Positions 13,214 through 25,397 of a DNA stretch of 64,000 bases are shown here, piece after piece. Under the pieces are notes generated by a model. The model worked only from the letters and a program-made list of their open reading frames with translations, had not been told where the DNA came from and did no database searches. The DNA comes from Trichinella spiralis (Eukaryota > Nematoda > Enoplea > Trichinellida > Trichinellidae). Position numbers and translations under genes: made by a program. Where the stretch lies: assembly GCA_000181795.3 (NCBI GenBank), contig CM012953.1, positions 19,725,567 to 19,789,566 on the forward strand, written 5' to 3'. The stretch's first letter is position 1. Every line of letters starts with the position of its first letter.

Positions 13214-15852
13214 ATAAATATCCTAAAATTAGAAATCAGATATAAAACTGCAATTTTTCGCCAAAATATAACAGCAAATTCATTCGCATTTGCATTAAAA
13301 GTATGACACTTTAACATCTCATAGCAAATTTGCATAATATAGCTTCTATATTTGAAAAAACACTGTAAACAGTGCAAGTGAAATTAATACAATACTGTAA
13401 AATGACTTCGCAAATATTTTCTTCAGTTTCATAATAAAGCAATTGGTTGGCATATTGTTGCCTGAAAAGTTGGGCAACGGTTCCGGTAGATGACCTTTAC
13501 ATGAATATGACAATAATGAACAGGCTGAATCAATACGTACAGCTGTGCCAATAGTCATAAAGAAAGAAAAAATTTTTTAATTTTAATTACAAAACAATTA
13601 ATTCATAAAATTTTTATTCAATAATTTACTCTCAAATAATGCAAAATATGCCCAGAAACTACAACTTCACATAATGTGCTAATAATAGTAGACTGTAGAA
13701 TACTGTGTGAAAAATAAGTTCTATAAAATTCATTTACAATAAATTTCGCCAACAGATTATAACTCTCTCCGTGAAAACTGTTTAAAATTTTTTTTAAAAT
13801 CAATAATACTAATTTTTAATATAATGGGATTCTAATATGTTACGTAATTCTTTAATAAAACGTAATAAATTTAATAAACATAAAAAGAAATAGTAAAATA
13901 TTAAAATTTCTGCAATATTAATAAAAGTCGCGCAATGATGATAAAAACGTTATTCAAATGTTATTCAAATTAAACAAAATTGAGATTCATTTGATGCTCA
14001 TTGGCTATAGCTTGTTTGCATTTTCTGATTGGTCAGTTTAGTGCATTTTTATACTTCCATTCTGTGACGTCACTTTTGCTTCGCTGCCTCTTTTCCTCAG
14101 CTAACATGTTAATTTGAACAGCTCACGAAATTGCTCAAACACGAAATTATTTGCGTAAATACGTTCGAATAAATTGTTTTAATATGATAATTACTGTGAA
14201 TTTTATCGTATAAAATAAAGAACGATCGTACAAATCGTATAAAATAAAGATCTTTTTTATACGAACAACAGTAGAATTTTTAAATATAATTTTACGTCTT
14301 GTTTGTTATGAAAATAAAATCGCTTTACTGCTATTCATTAATCGGAAACTATGTTTGCATCTTTTTTTAAATTTTCTCACTAAGCATTATTGCTGGCATT
14401 TCGAAAACAACGGGACAACCATTCAGCAGTAACGCATTACGTAGGCGTGAAATTTTGTTCACTTTCACCACTGGCAACAATTTTATTTTCAGAACTGCAA
14501 GTGAAATTCGGTCAAATTGAAATGAATAAAATTTTCTTCTTCTTTTACCTAAGGGCACTTTCTTAGAAGAATTTTTAAACAGCGAAAAATATCGAATTGC
14601 AAGGTGAATTTAATTGCCCTTCGTCGTTTTAAACCTCTTTTAAACGAAATACAAAATATATGATCATTTTCATAACAAAGCTCATTAATAAACGTAATGA
14701 AAACGAGTCATTTTTCAATTATTTTTATGATGTTGCATTGGTGATTAAATTCAATTATGCAAACTGTTTGTTTTCAAAACAGTTGTAATTTAGAACGTAC
14801 AGTAGCCCTTACATTGACAGTATTTTTATACGCAGGTGTTGTTTTGAAATTTTTATTAATTTGATAATCAGTATTTATTTCTAATTGTCAGTTTAATATT
14901 TTAAAACATTTAATTTATAGTTTCTTAAAAATTTTGTTGTTTTTAACAGTAAATAAATAAGTTTTATAACAAAAGTAAAAAATATTAATGAAAATTAAAA
15001 TTTTCATTGAATAACCACATTATAATGTTGAAGTTTATTAAGCAAATGTTTAGTTTTACTAAGACAGTAATAAATTTGGTTTTATTAGTGTATAAATAAG
15101 TATATGTAGAGATTTTAATTTCTACAATGGTAAGTTATAGCTTACTCGATCACCCTCAAATAATGATGCAATTATCGTATCTAAAAAATATTTTTTAATT
15201 GATGGACTGCGATAATAATGATAATAATCATGGTATAGAAGTTTCAGCTTTTCAGTTTTATAAATCAAGCAATCACAGCAGTAATCAGGATAAAAATTGG
15301 AATAAAATTCGACTGTACTTTTATTATTAGTATACTGAGGTGAAAAAATCAAGATTATGTGGGCATTTTTGAAATGCTAGTTTGCTTAATTGACTACGTG
15401 GGTTCATATGCAGTTATTCATTTATTTTTAACTATGGCGAACTGGAACTTTTACCAATATACCGCACCTACGAATATCAGTGGAATGTCCTCTTTTTAAA
15501 AATAATGACTACTCTCATGTTGATATATAAAAAAGTAAAAAAGGTATTTTTTTTGAATATTTTATTATAAATATGAGAATTTGAATGGGAGAAGAGAAAT
15601 GTGAAAAAGAAAATGATTAAAATGGAGTTTGGCTTGTAATAAATAAAGGTAAGTATATGTGAATTTGTGCGGAAATGGTTAAAAGAAAAATTTATAGAAC
15701 GCATTGTAGCTGTTGACGGGAACCGGACCGATTCTCAAACAAAGCTGGTCACGCACCGATTGCTTTCTCCGTCTGTATTTTCTTTTGGCCAGTAACGGCA
15801 TCGACACTGGCAACTGTCTGAGCAAGGGACGATCTTAGCAAAAGTAACAATT
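13214..15852. other. Divergent promoter/intergenic region between RhoGDI and the tyrosinase-like gene
   Basis: About 2.6 kb with no supported gene. A less AT-rich patch at about 13440-13560 could be a 5' UTR exon of RhoGDI, but no splice path is clear. The piece at 14030-14100 holds promoter-like motifs, annotated separately. The stretch just upstream of 15853 (about 15705-15850) is GC-richer and ends with a TCTTAG acceptor before the start codon of the tyrosinase-like gene. Confidence 0.5.
14030..14100. promoter_or_regulatory. Candidate promoter patch: CCAAT-type box plus palindromic CRE
   Basis: Within about 70 nt lie ATTGGT (a CCAAT box on the opposite strand) and the full palindrome TGACGTCA, the consensus CREB/ATF site, followed by a pyrimidine-rich stretch ending in TCAG. 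It is about 0.85 kb upstream of RhoGDI and 1.8 kb from the tyrosinase-like gene. Function is inferred from motifs only. Confidence 0.35.
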
Positions 15853-18800
15853 ATGGCAATTAGGGGTTTGGGATTTTTAATCAGCCTGAGCTTAGCCGGC
15901 GCTTGTTTTGTCTGTTATAAATGCGCTCAAGCGGAAAACTCGCCTCTATCAAATGCTCAAACGCTCAAGCAATGCCTGTTAGCGGTTTCGAAAAATACAA
16001 CATCACAAGAAGCAGAAAAAGAAGAAGAAAAAAAAGACGATGCTGCTGCTGCACGCTTTACTTCAGATCGGTTGAAATTGCATTGCCATGGAGCCAACGA
16101 TTGGCTAACAAGTTCAATATCCAAATCCAACATGGAAACTGTAGAACTGGATGAAAAACAGCTCAATTGGTTGAATTCTTTATCTTCTTGTCGAAATTTG
16201 AAACACTGCCAACATCTGCTTCAACATGCAAATGAAATCAGTAGATCACCAACGGCAAGTTTAAAGCCTGCAAGGCGTCGTGAAATTCGCATGTTAGAAC
16301 GTGGTGAGTGGAAAAAATTGCTCAAGTCTATGAATCAATTGAAAAATGATACGATCAATGGATTGAGCAAATATGACATTTTCGCTATTATTCATTCTCC
16401 AAAATATGCTCCGGGTGCGCATTTTGGTCCTGCTTTTTTGCCTTTTCATCGAGAACTTTTGAAAAAGTAAGCATTCTCTTCCCTCTCTTATGCGCATATA
16501 TTTCAATTTTAAACTCAAATTTTTCCAAATGAACAAATTTTGCAGGTCAATTTAAATAATCACTATTCACATAAATTGTTTTAATGGAATCATTAAAAAG
16601 AAAACCATTGAAAAAACACCCACACACACGCGCACTGATAAATGAATTCGTTGCTGATTGGTTTGTTTGTATAAAATTTTTGTTTACTTACTGCATTAAA
16701 TATTGTCATATTGAATACAATAAAGGGTGAAGTTCATCTAATATAAATGTAAATGCATAGCAGCTGATGGAAACTAAATACTTCAATTAAAACCAAAAGT
16801 TTGCATCATAATGTTTTTGAATCAATCAATTCCTTTCATTGAATACATTTTTGAATTTGGAGTAAATGTTTAATATTTAATCGTTTATTTTCTAATCCTA
16901 AGAAAATTTCCAAGTTGGTCAAGCGAATTTTTAGAATGATCGCCTGATTAAATTTGTTTATCATTATTATGAGCAAAAATGTATCATAAATTATAAAACT
17001 CATGATAAACTTCAAAACTTGAAATGATTTATTCATGATGACATTAATAATGAATGAAAATTTTCTATTTTTTTGAACATTTCAAATCAAGAAATTTCAA
17101 GTAAATTCTGCACGTGATGTATATATCGAATTAGGCCTTTGCTGTTTTTGGAAAGCTAGATTGATCCTCTTTGTAAACTTGTCATTATTTGTTCACATGT
17201 CATGATGTGATGATATTTTTGAAATCTGTTTAACAAGACCTATTTTATAAAAAGCAATTGCATATAAATTCAACTTGAACATCAAAACAAACTAGACTTA
17301 TGACCTCGAAAATTGATCATAAATTGTAGGAGTTTTATTTATTTATATTTTTATTAGGCATCGTAAGGTATTTAAAAAATTTTTAATTAATAAGCATATC
17401 AGTATTTCATAAATATTTGCATTCGAATTGGGAAAAGATTGTTAAATTTATGCCCTTTAATAAAAAAATTTATTTGATTTTTAAACAGTTTAATCATTTA
17501 ATCAATGGAACTGAGAGTGCATTCACTGAGAAACAGATTTTGCTCTTTTAATACTGTATAAAGACGCATTAAACAATTTACAACAATATCAGTTTTGCTT
17601 TTGCATTAAAAATATTATTTTACATCAACAATCAGATGCATTAATTAATTAATCAATATCTTTTTGATTTAATATTTTGCAAAATTTATTTGTTAATCAA
17701 AATCAATAATCTTATCTATAAAATCCAAATTGTAATATTCTCAAGTGATATTTCGATTTTAATGTATTACAATGAAATTCAAAATTATTCTTTACAATAC
17801 ATGCAGTAGAAAGTTGTGAAAAAATTATCACTTTATAATTATTTTGTAAATTGAAAATTGTTATTGATTATTTATTTTCGAAATACGTTTTAGATAAATA
17901 ATTTTGGGACAACATTTACTTATTCATTTTAAAATGAAATTTAATATTTTTATTAATATTATTCATTTATTGTAGTGATAAATTGCAATTGTTGTTCTTG
18001 TATTATAATAATTATTATTGAATAATTTTATGATGAATACAAAGCAGCAGGTTATCATTTTCAAAGGAAAAGAAGAAAAAAATTCAACTTATCACAAACT
18101 ACTCTTATGGGTTCAACTGATGTTGATCTTTTTATTGTATTGTAATTATTGTAACAATTACGCAATTTTGAGTTTTTTTTTATTGTTCTGATTTAAAATT
18201 GTTCTTCTTCGAAAAAATCTATCGTTCGTAATTCAGTTCCTTTGTGGATTGAGGTTTCCCTTTATTTCTTTGGACATAATAAAGTTGGTTATCTTTTTAT
18301 AATGCTAAGTTCAATTATTTGAAATTAAAACTTTCATAATAGCGAAATTGTACTTTAAAGATTTTTTTTATTGAATCACTTATTTCTGTAATAGAGAAAT
18401 CAAATGTGCGCTGTAATTGTTCAGTTGGTGAAAGTAGTTCACAAAGATGAGGACGCTGGGGTAAATAGCAGCAGCACAGTGAGGCAACGAAGAATAAGAT
18501 AACAATGAAGACTATGTTAACTTTTATTAAAATTAATCAATTCAGATATGTAGTGCCTGTTGATTAATGTAGTAGTTGTACTGTTTAGTTTTGAATTGGC
18601 TTTGAGAGTTTATGATGAAGATGTATCGTTGCCTTATTGGGATTCGAGTCTTGATGAAGGTTTACCAGATGCCGCTGATTCGGTTCTTTGGTCGGATGAA
18701 TTTTTTGGAAACGGTGACGGATACGTATCTGAAGGTCCATTTAAAAATTGGTTGACTTTGAAAGCAGTATTCAACGAGCGGAAAATTGTCCGCGAAGTCC

Positions 18801-20549
18801 GCAGTTCCGAATACGGCAGCTTGTACAACGTCAACGACTTCCGCAGTATCCAAAGCAAGTCCAATTATGAAGAATTGACCAATTGTGTTGATCCATTTTT
18901 TGAACTGGTTTATGCTTGATAAGAGTTTTCTTGTGTTGAAATTTTGAAAATTATTTCCCTTTTCAGCTTTACGGTGGTGTGACGTTGTGGGTAGGTGGAC
19001 ACATGAAGCATCCGGAAACTGCGGCCGAGGATCCGGTCTATTTCTTTCATCAGTGTTTCACAGATTACCTTTGGGAACAGTTTCGCGAAAAGAGGCAAAC
19101 AGAAATTGAACGCGAAATTGATTTCGTCTCCAATACCGACTCTTGCAACAGAAATCATTATGCCGATGCTTTGATGAAACCATTTTTGATTAAAAATTCC
19201 GATGGACTGTCCAATATTTATACGGATGAATTTTACTTTTACGAAAAACGGCCCACGTGTTCTGCACAGAGTCCAGATTGTGGATCCGATTATTTGTTCT
19301 GTGATACGGTTCGATCGAGATGCATGAGCAAAATCAAACTTGACGGCAATTGCACTGGATTTCAATCATTTCCCATCTGTATCAGAGGTGTTTGCATAGA
19401 TGGCAAATGCAAAGATGCTGATATACAGAAAATTTCATTTTCTCACGATGAAAAGCCAATCACCAAAGTATCTGCTGCTGCTGTTGTTGTAGATGATGAA
19501 CAACTGTCAAAAAAAGAAGACAACTGCTATTGCAATTGTGATTGCTCTTCAAAAGATGGTCAGAAATCGAAATACATGAAAAATTTGCCCATATCGTTGA
19601 TTATTGGTGGAAAGACAACTTCCAAAGATCAACCAGTTGACGAGGCAAGTAGTACAAATGAATTGTTTGTCGATTCTGATTGGGTGTGGATTTTGGTAAG
19701 TGTCGTCTCAAGCGGTGATGCATCTCGTCCTGCTCAAGTGACAGTCATTGCTGACGGTATCGACTACGAAGGACATTATGAAAAATTGGCCATGCTGAGG
19801 TACAACGACAAATGTTAATATCAAAATTATAATTTAAAAAAAAACTGTTTTTTTCACTTGATTATTTTCTCTTTTTTCAAGCTCCGACACGTCTGCAGCA
19901 TACGAAGGCACTGTTCCAGTGCAGGTTCGTAATCCATCTTCGAACAGAGGACGCTCAACAATACGTTTACAAGCTAACGAAAGAAAAGCCGGTGGATGTA
20001 AAGCTTATTGTTACAACAAGGATAGCTTCATTGGCTATAGGCCTTGTTCAGCTGAAATCACATTGTTCAGCAATCAGTCGAATCCACTGTATTCATCTAA
20101 ACTTGAAGAAATTATTCAACAAGCAAAAAAATCACCAGCTTCTGAAATATTGTTTGTTTGTAATCAATTGCAAAAACATAATTGTATTTTTTTTTCATAA
20201 GAGAGAATTTCATAATTTAGGTGAAAATATGCCCAAACGAGACACTGTTCAACCAAAAAGTGATCAAGATTGTCGTTTCTTGAGGTTCGAACATTCACTT
20301 CTGGTTGGCTATGCAGATGCGGTAAAAGAGTCGCTCACGTTGGACGACTGCAAAGCTTACTGCCAAACTTGGAAATCACTCCAAGGCAAACCCTGCGCAT
20401 CATTAATGCACTGGGTTGACGACGGCACTTGCATTCTGCTGACCCACACAAGAAATACACTGCCACATGTATTTGTTTATTTGCCAAAAGAGCCGGTCAC
20501 TTATTTGGAAAGAGTCTGTGGAGATGCGTCCAGAATTTTAGAATCCTAA
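15853..20549 (+). CDS. Secreted tyrosinase-like protein with degenerate copper-B site and C-terminal PAN-like domain
   Basis: Exons 15853-16466, 18589-18907, 18967-19799, 19882-20159 and 20221-20549 join in phase to 790 aa. The N-terminus is a signal peptide (hydrophobic core, likely cleavage after residue 27). Copper-A ligands are intact: H181, H190 and H199 (AHFGPAFLPFHRE). The copper-B region is recognisable (LWVGGHM, DPVYFFHQCFTDYLW), but the three expected His positions read Y313, T317 and Q340. A Cys-rich segment (DCGSDYLFC...C..G.C) and a beta-rich tail follow, then a Cys-containing module (residues about 692-780: C..LDDC.AYC...C.S) resembling PAN/Apple domains. Active tyrosinases oxidise phenols through a two-copper centre, which this protein probably cannot build. 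It may be structural or bind one copper. The first intron is 2.1 kb, far longer than its neighbours. Confidence 0.85.
16467..18588 (+). other. Long first intron of the tyrosinase-like gene
   Basis: A 2,122-nt AT-rich intron with a GTAAGC donor and a CTGTTTAG acceptor, in a window where most introns are under 100 nt. No nested gene or repeat was recognised on either strand. Confidence 0.8.
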
Positions 20550-20908
20550 CGAAATGTTTTCAATTTTTATTCTTATTTTAAAAATCTAGAAAGGAATAAA
20601 AAAAACTGTTCACTGTTTATTTGCACGATTATATATTATTTTTTCATGTTCATTAATGGAAATAAAAACCTATTCGTCGAAGTGATGCACTCCGCCGTTT
20701 CAAAAAATCTAATTTTCTAAGATTTTTTTGTAACAAGCTACAATTAATACCTGCATGCGAATATTTCGACAGTATGCCAGTAATCACAATCAATGTTTAT
20801 TTCTCATTAATATCAGATAAATTGAACTGAAATCGTGTGACGCATTGTTCAAAACGATTCATAACTTCAGTTTATAAAATTATAAATTAATATTTAACAT
20901 AACTGTTT
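20550..20908. other. Short gap between convergent genes
   Basis: A 359-nt AT-rich gap holding the two 3' ends of the tyrosinase-like gene (+) and XPG (-). An AATAAA at about 20596 is a plausible poly(A) signal for the plus-strand gene. Confidence 0.5.
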
Positions 20909-23900
20909 TCATTTTCTCATCTCTCTTTGTTTTTTTCTCTTTTTAACAACGCAATCTGAACTATCGGCGACATCGTCATTTGTTTCATTTCTTTTCATCT
21001 TGTTAATTAAAACTTTCATCCTTTTTGACTGTTTTGCTTTAACGTCAATAGTGATGGGCAAAAAGTGACTGGAAATTCGGCTCTGATTTTCACAATGCGT
21101 CCTTCCTAATTTTTTCATCACTGGCAAAAGATGTTGATCGGTTTTTTCTTTACTCCAATTAAAATTTTCTTCCGCGTATCGTCGAATAGCATCCAAATCC
21201 GGCAAATTCCATTTAAAATCTTCAGCATGAAAATGATTAACTTTTGGATTCAAAAAAGCATCATATACACACTGATCTGGAAATGTGCCAGGAAAGTGAC
21301 AACACAATTTCCGCAGACGTGTTCTGAACGTTGACTCTCCTGGCAAAGGTGCAGATTGAAACCACTGTCGAAAACTGACCAGTGTTTCTATTGGTGTACT
21401 TTGTTCGGCTGCACTGTTGAATTCGGCAATTATCTCTAATGCTGTAACTACACCGAGATTTTCCACACCTTGAGAATAATCACAACCAACTAGCATAGCT
21501 AGTAAAATAAACTTTTCTCTGTTCAGTGCTGAAAACACAGGATGCGCAATACAATTAATTAATGATGATCTGAATAAAATAAATTCAATTTCTTACCATA
21601 CAATTCTTTTATAGTGTTCATATCAAAATATTGCACCAATTTTTTCTTGACAAATAAATTACGATATACATGTTGACCGCCAAATAGCCAAATATCCGAA
21701 TCATCAGTTATCGTACCTTCGGAAATTTGATTCTGCTCTAACCAAGCACACTGAGCTTCTGCTTCTGCTAGACTCTTCACGATCGGTACGCCAAAAAGCC
21801 GCAAAAAAACCTACACAAAAAATATTCCACTAAACAGTACATAAATAGTTACAAAATCATGATAAACTTTTTAATCGGAATAAACAAGTAAAACATGCAA
21901 AATGCAAACCTCACATTCGTCTAAAATTTGTGAAGTAACCGTTCGCGCGCCAGCTTCAGCTCGCGAATGTTCGCTTTCCAACTTCTGAAAATCACCAGTC
22001 CAGTGAATATCCGCAACATCGTTTGCAACAACAGATTTCGTTTCCAAAACAACGCAGTCGGAAAAATCATTTTCAGCTATTTTTTCAGATTTTAAAGTTT
22101 CATTCAACATATCATGCAGATGTTCTTCAGACAATTCCTCAACTTCGACAAAACTGTCTAAAAAGCAAAACTTTTATACAACACATATATATATACATCT
22201 GTGTGTGTGCGTGTAAAACAAACAAAATTCAGATTGTATTACAGAGATATAAATAAATTCAAAATTTGAAACTCACCACTATCATCAGACTGACATTCTA
22301 TGAATGTTTCCTTATTTTCTTCTGAATCACAAAGTTCATCACTTGCAGCAGTTGATAGAATCTGTTGCGTAAATTCATTTTCAGACGGATATCTTTCCTT
22401 TTCAAACGCAGGTTCACTGGCTTCAATAGAAGAACTAACATCAACAATTGAACTGCCTGCGCTGTCGTTTGTTAAATCATCATTCAGTGTTTTACAGTTT
22501 GCAAATAATTCACACGGTCTTTCTTCAATAAATTTTACATTCTCATCATAATTTACATCATCATTTCCTGGAATAAAATCATCAAAAAGCATTTCTTCAC
22601 ATTCATTTCCATCAAATGTTACACAGTTGGGTATAATGTCATTTTCAAGATTTTCAAACGGTTTAGTTAGTTTACTGTCTTCAACAGTTTTCTCTTCACG
22701 ATCAAAAATTATATGATGCCGATTATCTCGACTAATCAATTTTTTCACTTTTACGGCGCATGTTGATTTTTCTGCTTCATGGACGTTTAACGTAAGCAAC
22801 GGATCGCTAAGTATAATTTCCTCCCTAAGTTTAGCTAATTTATCATCAATTTCGTTTCGTTTCAGCAATTCGTTAATTTGGTAATTAGAAAAAGCACCTG
22901 AAACCTAAACAGAACATATTCTGCTTATGTTATTATCATAATTTAAAATATGTAAACAATTAAACGTCATAAAATTACCGAAGGTACATTTAATTTAGAC
23001 GGCTGGGATTTCATTGCCGCATAAATTTCATACTGCAATTCAAGTGGCAATTCGTTTACAGTTTTTAAATCAATTCCGTCCAACAGAATCTACAAGATTA
23101 ACATACATAACTATTCATATAACGTCACAAGCACATCTTTTGGTTTCATTACTTCATTATTACTATAACTCCACATGTCTTCATCAAAATGATCATCCTG
23201 TGAAGTCTGCAATCTTTCGATTTTCTCAATATCCTACAACTCCTATTCATTAGTTATACATATATATATATATATATATTATTAGTTGCAATATCATTTT
23301 GCATCAAATTACTGAAAATTTAAAATCAGCACTATGTAAATAAAGCAAAAGTTAAACAGTAAATACGAGTATAGTAAACTGAATAGCCATTATTCTTCCA
23401 ATTACCCAACGCGCAGTACTTTTGCATAACACAGTTTTAAAATATTAATTTAAAAATACACGAATAACTTTCATCACTTCTTCGTGCAACAGAAGAAAAC
23501 AAGATACTCACTTGAACGGATGAAGTACTTTCCGCATTAATTAATGCACTGCTTGCTTCATGCGCAGTCATATTTTCTAAAATTATTATTTTTAAAGTCA
23601 TTCAGAATAAAAAAAATCAAAACATTTTTTCAAAACACAAACTTCAGTAATCAGCCTTACCATTTATTGTAGATTCAAAACGATCAGCAGCTTTGGCAGC
23701 CAATACCTTGAGCATCTTTTGCTGCAACTTTCTACTTTTGGTAAATGATTCATTCAATTTTATCCGCCGTCGTATCTGCAAATAGCAAAAACAAACTAAG
23801 TGAAACATTTTCTAAAATAAAATACCTGTGTACGTTTCTTCAAAATAGAAATTTCTGGGCCATCAAAAACAATTATTGGTCGAATTCCATAAAATAACAG

Positions 23901-24197
23901 CTTCAGCAGACGAAAAAATAAAATTTGAAGATGTGCTTTTGGCCCTTCAAAAATCGAATGCCGTTCTGAACCAAAATTAACATGAACGGCCTGATGCAAC
24001 CATATCGACAAATCTTAAACAAAACAAACAAATAACGACGTTCAATAGTAATTGTTTTCATAGTAACATACATATATATGGTATAAATAAACCAAAAATA
24101 CTGACTCACCAACAGCTAATATTTTCCCGGAAAGAGATTCAAGAGTGACCGGCTTAGAGGCAGCATCCAAAATTTTCCACAACCCTTTAACACCCAT
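20909..24197 (-). CDS. ERCC5: XPG/ERCC5 structure-specific endonuclease (nucleotide excision repair)
   Basis: Ten exons (24197-24110, 24013-23826, 23775-23661, 23576-23512, 23233-23135, 23089-22979, 22904-22277, 22157-21910, 21810-21597, 21528-20909) join in phase to 791 aa. The N nuclease domain starts at residue 1 with [11 protein letters not shown] and contains VFDGPE. The internal domain has [22 protein letters not shown] and [14 protein letters not shown] (helix-hairpin-helix), giving the acidic residues that bind two Mg2+ ions in Rad2/FEN enzymes. The two halves are separated by roughly 400 residues of acidic, Ser/Glu-rich spacer, the feature that marks XPG rather than FEN1 or EXO1. The spacer motif [16 protein letters not shown] resembles the conserved spacer start of XPG. 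The basic C-terminus (KKRKKQ) may be a nuclear signal. The enzyme makes the 3' incision during nucleotide excision repair. It is shorter than the vertebrate protein. Confidence 0.92.
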
Positions 24198-25397
24198 AAC
24201 ATTTACTGTTTTCTGTCTTAAAATCAGATACAAATTTCACAATATTACAAATTACCAGCTGCACAGTACACTACAGTAAATAATAAGTTCAAGCATTATT
24301 ACAAACATTACAGTATGATAAAAAAGTGGTACGACATTATCTAAAAAATCTTTAACCACTTTGTCATTTCTCTATAATGTACGTTAAACGTTTCTCCAAA
24401 TTATCTTAATAGTGTAAGATATTTATTTTTTTATGCATTGATTTACTTCATACAATTTTTCCACTATTCGACTATAGTTCGACATTCTGTTTATGGATGA
24501 TCACTTTATTGAGTAAAGCTTCAGATCTTTGCGAGCAGTTTATGTCATTTGGCTGAAAAGCAATATTTTGTTTCTGTTCAACAGACCGCTGACTAAGAAA
24601 ACTGTTTGTACAGTAAGATGAATGTTATGAATATGCTAATTACTAATAACATTCCACGAATGAAAACTGACAATAAAAGAACCCTAGACAATACATCAAC
24701 ACTAACAGGATTTACCCAGAACGGTGAGCAACTGCTATATTTACTGTTAAGCCGGTTATGGTAACTAAATGCATGCTGAAGATTTTCTATAAACGATTCT
24801 ATAATTATATATTTTTTCTATACTCTATATATATACATATAATTTTCTACAAATATTACAGCGCAGAAATTCATCAGCCGAGAATGCCTGGTTGTGAGTG
24901 GACACAATATTTAATGTCATTTTGGTCAAAATATTTCCTTTACTAAATACTTTTCTTCAATAAATTTTAATATTTCTATTCAACTTTCAACAATATACCA
25001 AATTAAAGGTAATTTTGATTTCATTTTTAAAAAGTTTGAACTGAATTCCTAAAATGTGATCATTTGTGAAATAAAACATTTAAAAAATTTCAAATTCATA
25101 TATCATGATATTTAAATACTTGAAAATCATCGAAATTATTAGTTGAAGTAGTTGTAAAGTAAATTGTAGTTGAAGTTATCAAATATTTCACGTAACCATT
25201 TTTGAAGAATATCAGTTTTCATATGAAAGAACTTTAAGAAAAATCTTTAAAACTAGAGTAATACCTTAATATACTTTAAAAGTCTTACATTAAACTGCTA
25301 AATTTAAACAAAACATTATGGATAAGTTGAACGAGAAACAGAATAAGGTTAGTATTCTCTGCTTGCTTGACGTAGCACGTGTTGTGCATATTGAGCA
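24198..25397. other. Divergent intergenic region XPG / histidine phosphatase
   Basis: 1.2 kb that should hold the promoters of two divergent genes. Only an AT dinucleotide-rich patch near 24825-24840 stands out. No exon with a believable partner was found. Confidence 0.5.

Noticed and set aside
13346-13558. Minus-strand 70-codon frame upstream of RhoGDI as a small gene
   Set aside because: No stop-bounded spliced model or homology; could at most be 5' UTR.
18634-19365. Long minus-strand open frames across the tyrosinase exons
   Set aside because: Shadows of the real plus-strand coding sequence; their translations have no recognisable motif.
20221-20549. Treating the PAN-like exon as a separate gene
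   Set aside because: It joins the tyrosinase exon in phase over a 61-nt GT-AG intron and has no start codon context or promoter space of its own.
25319-25397. Upstream ATG at about 25318 as an extra first exon of the histidine phosphatase
   Set aside because: The only possible intron would be under 30 nt, and the downstream ATG already gives a full domain.
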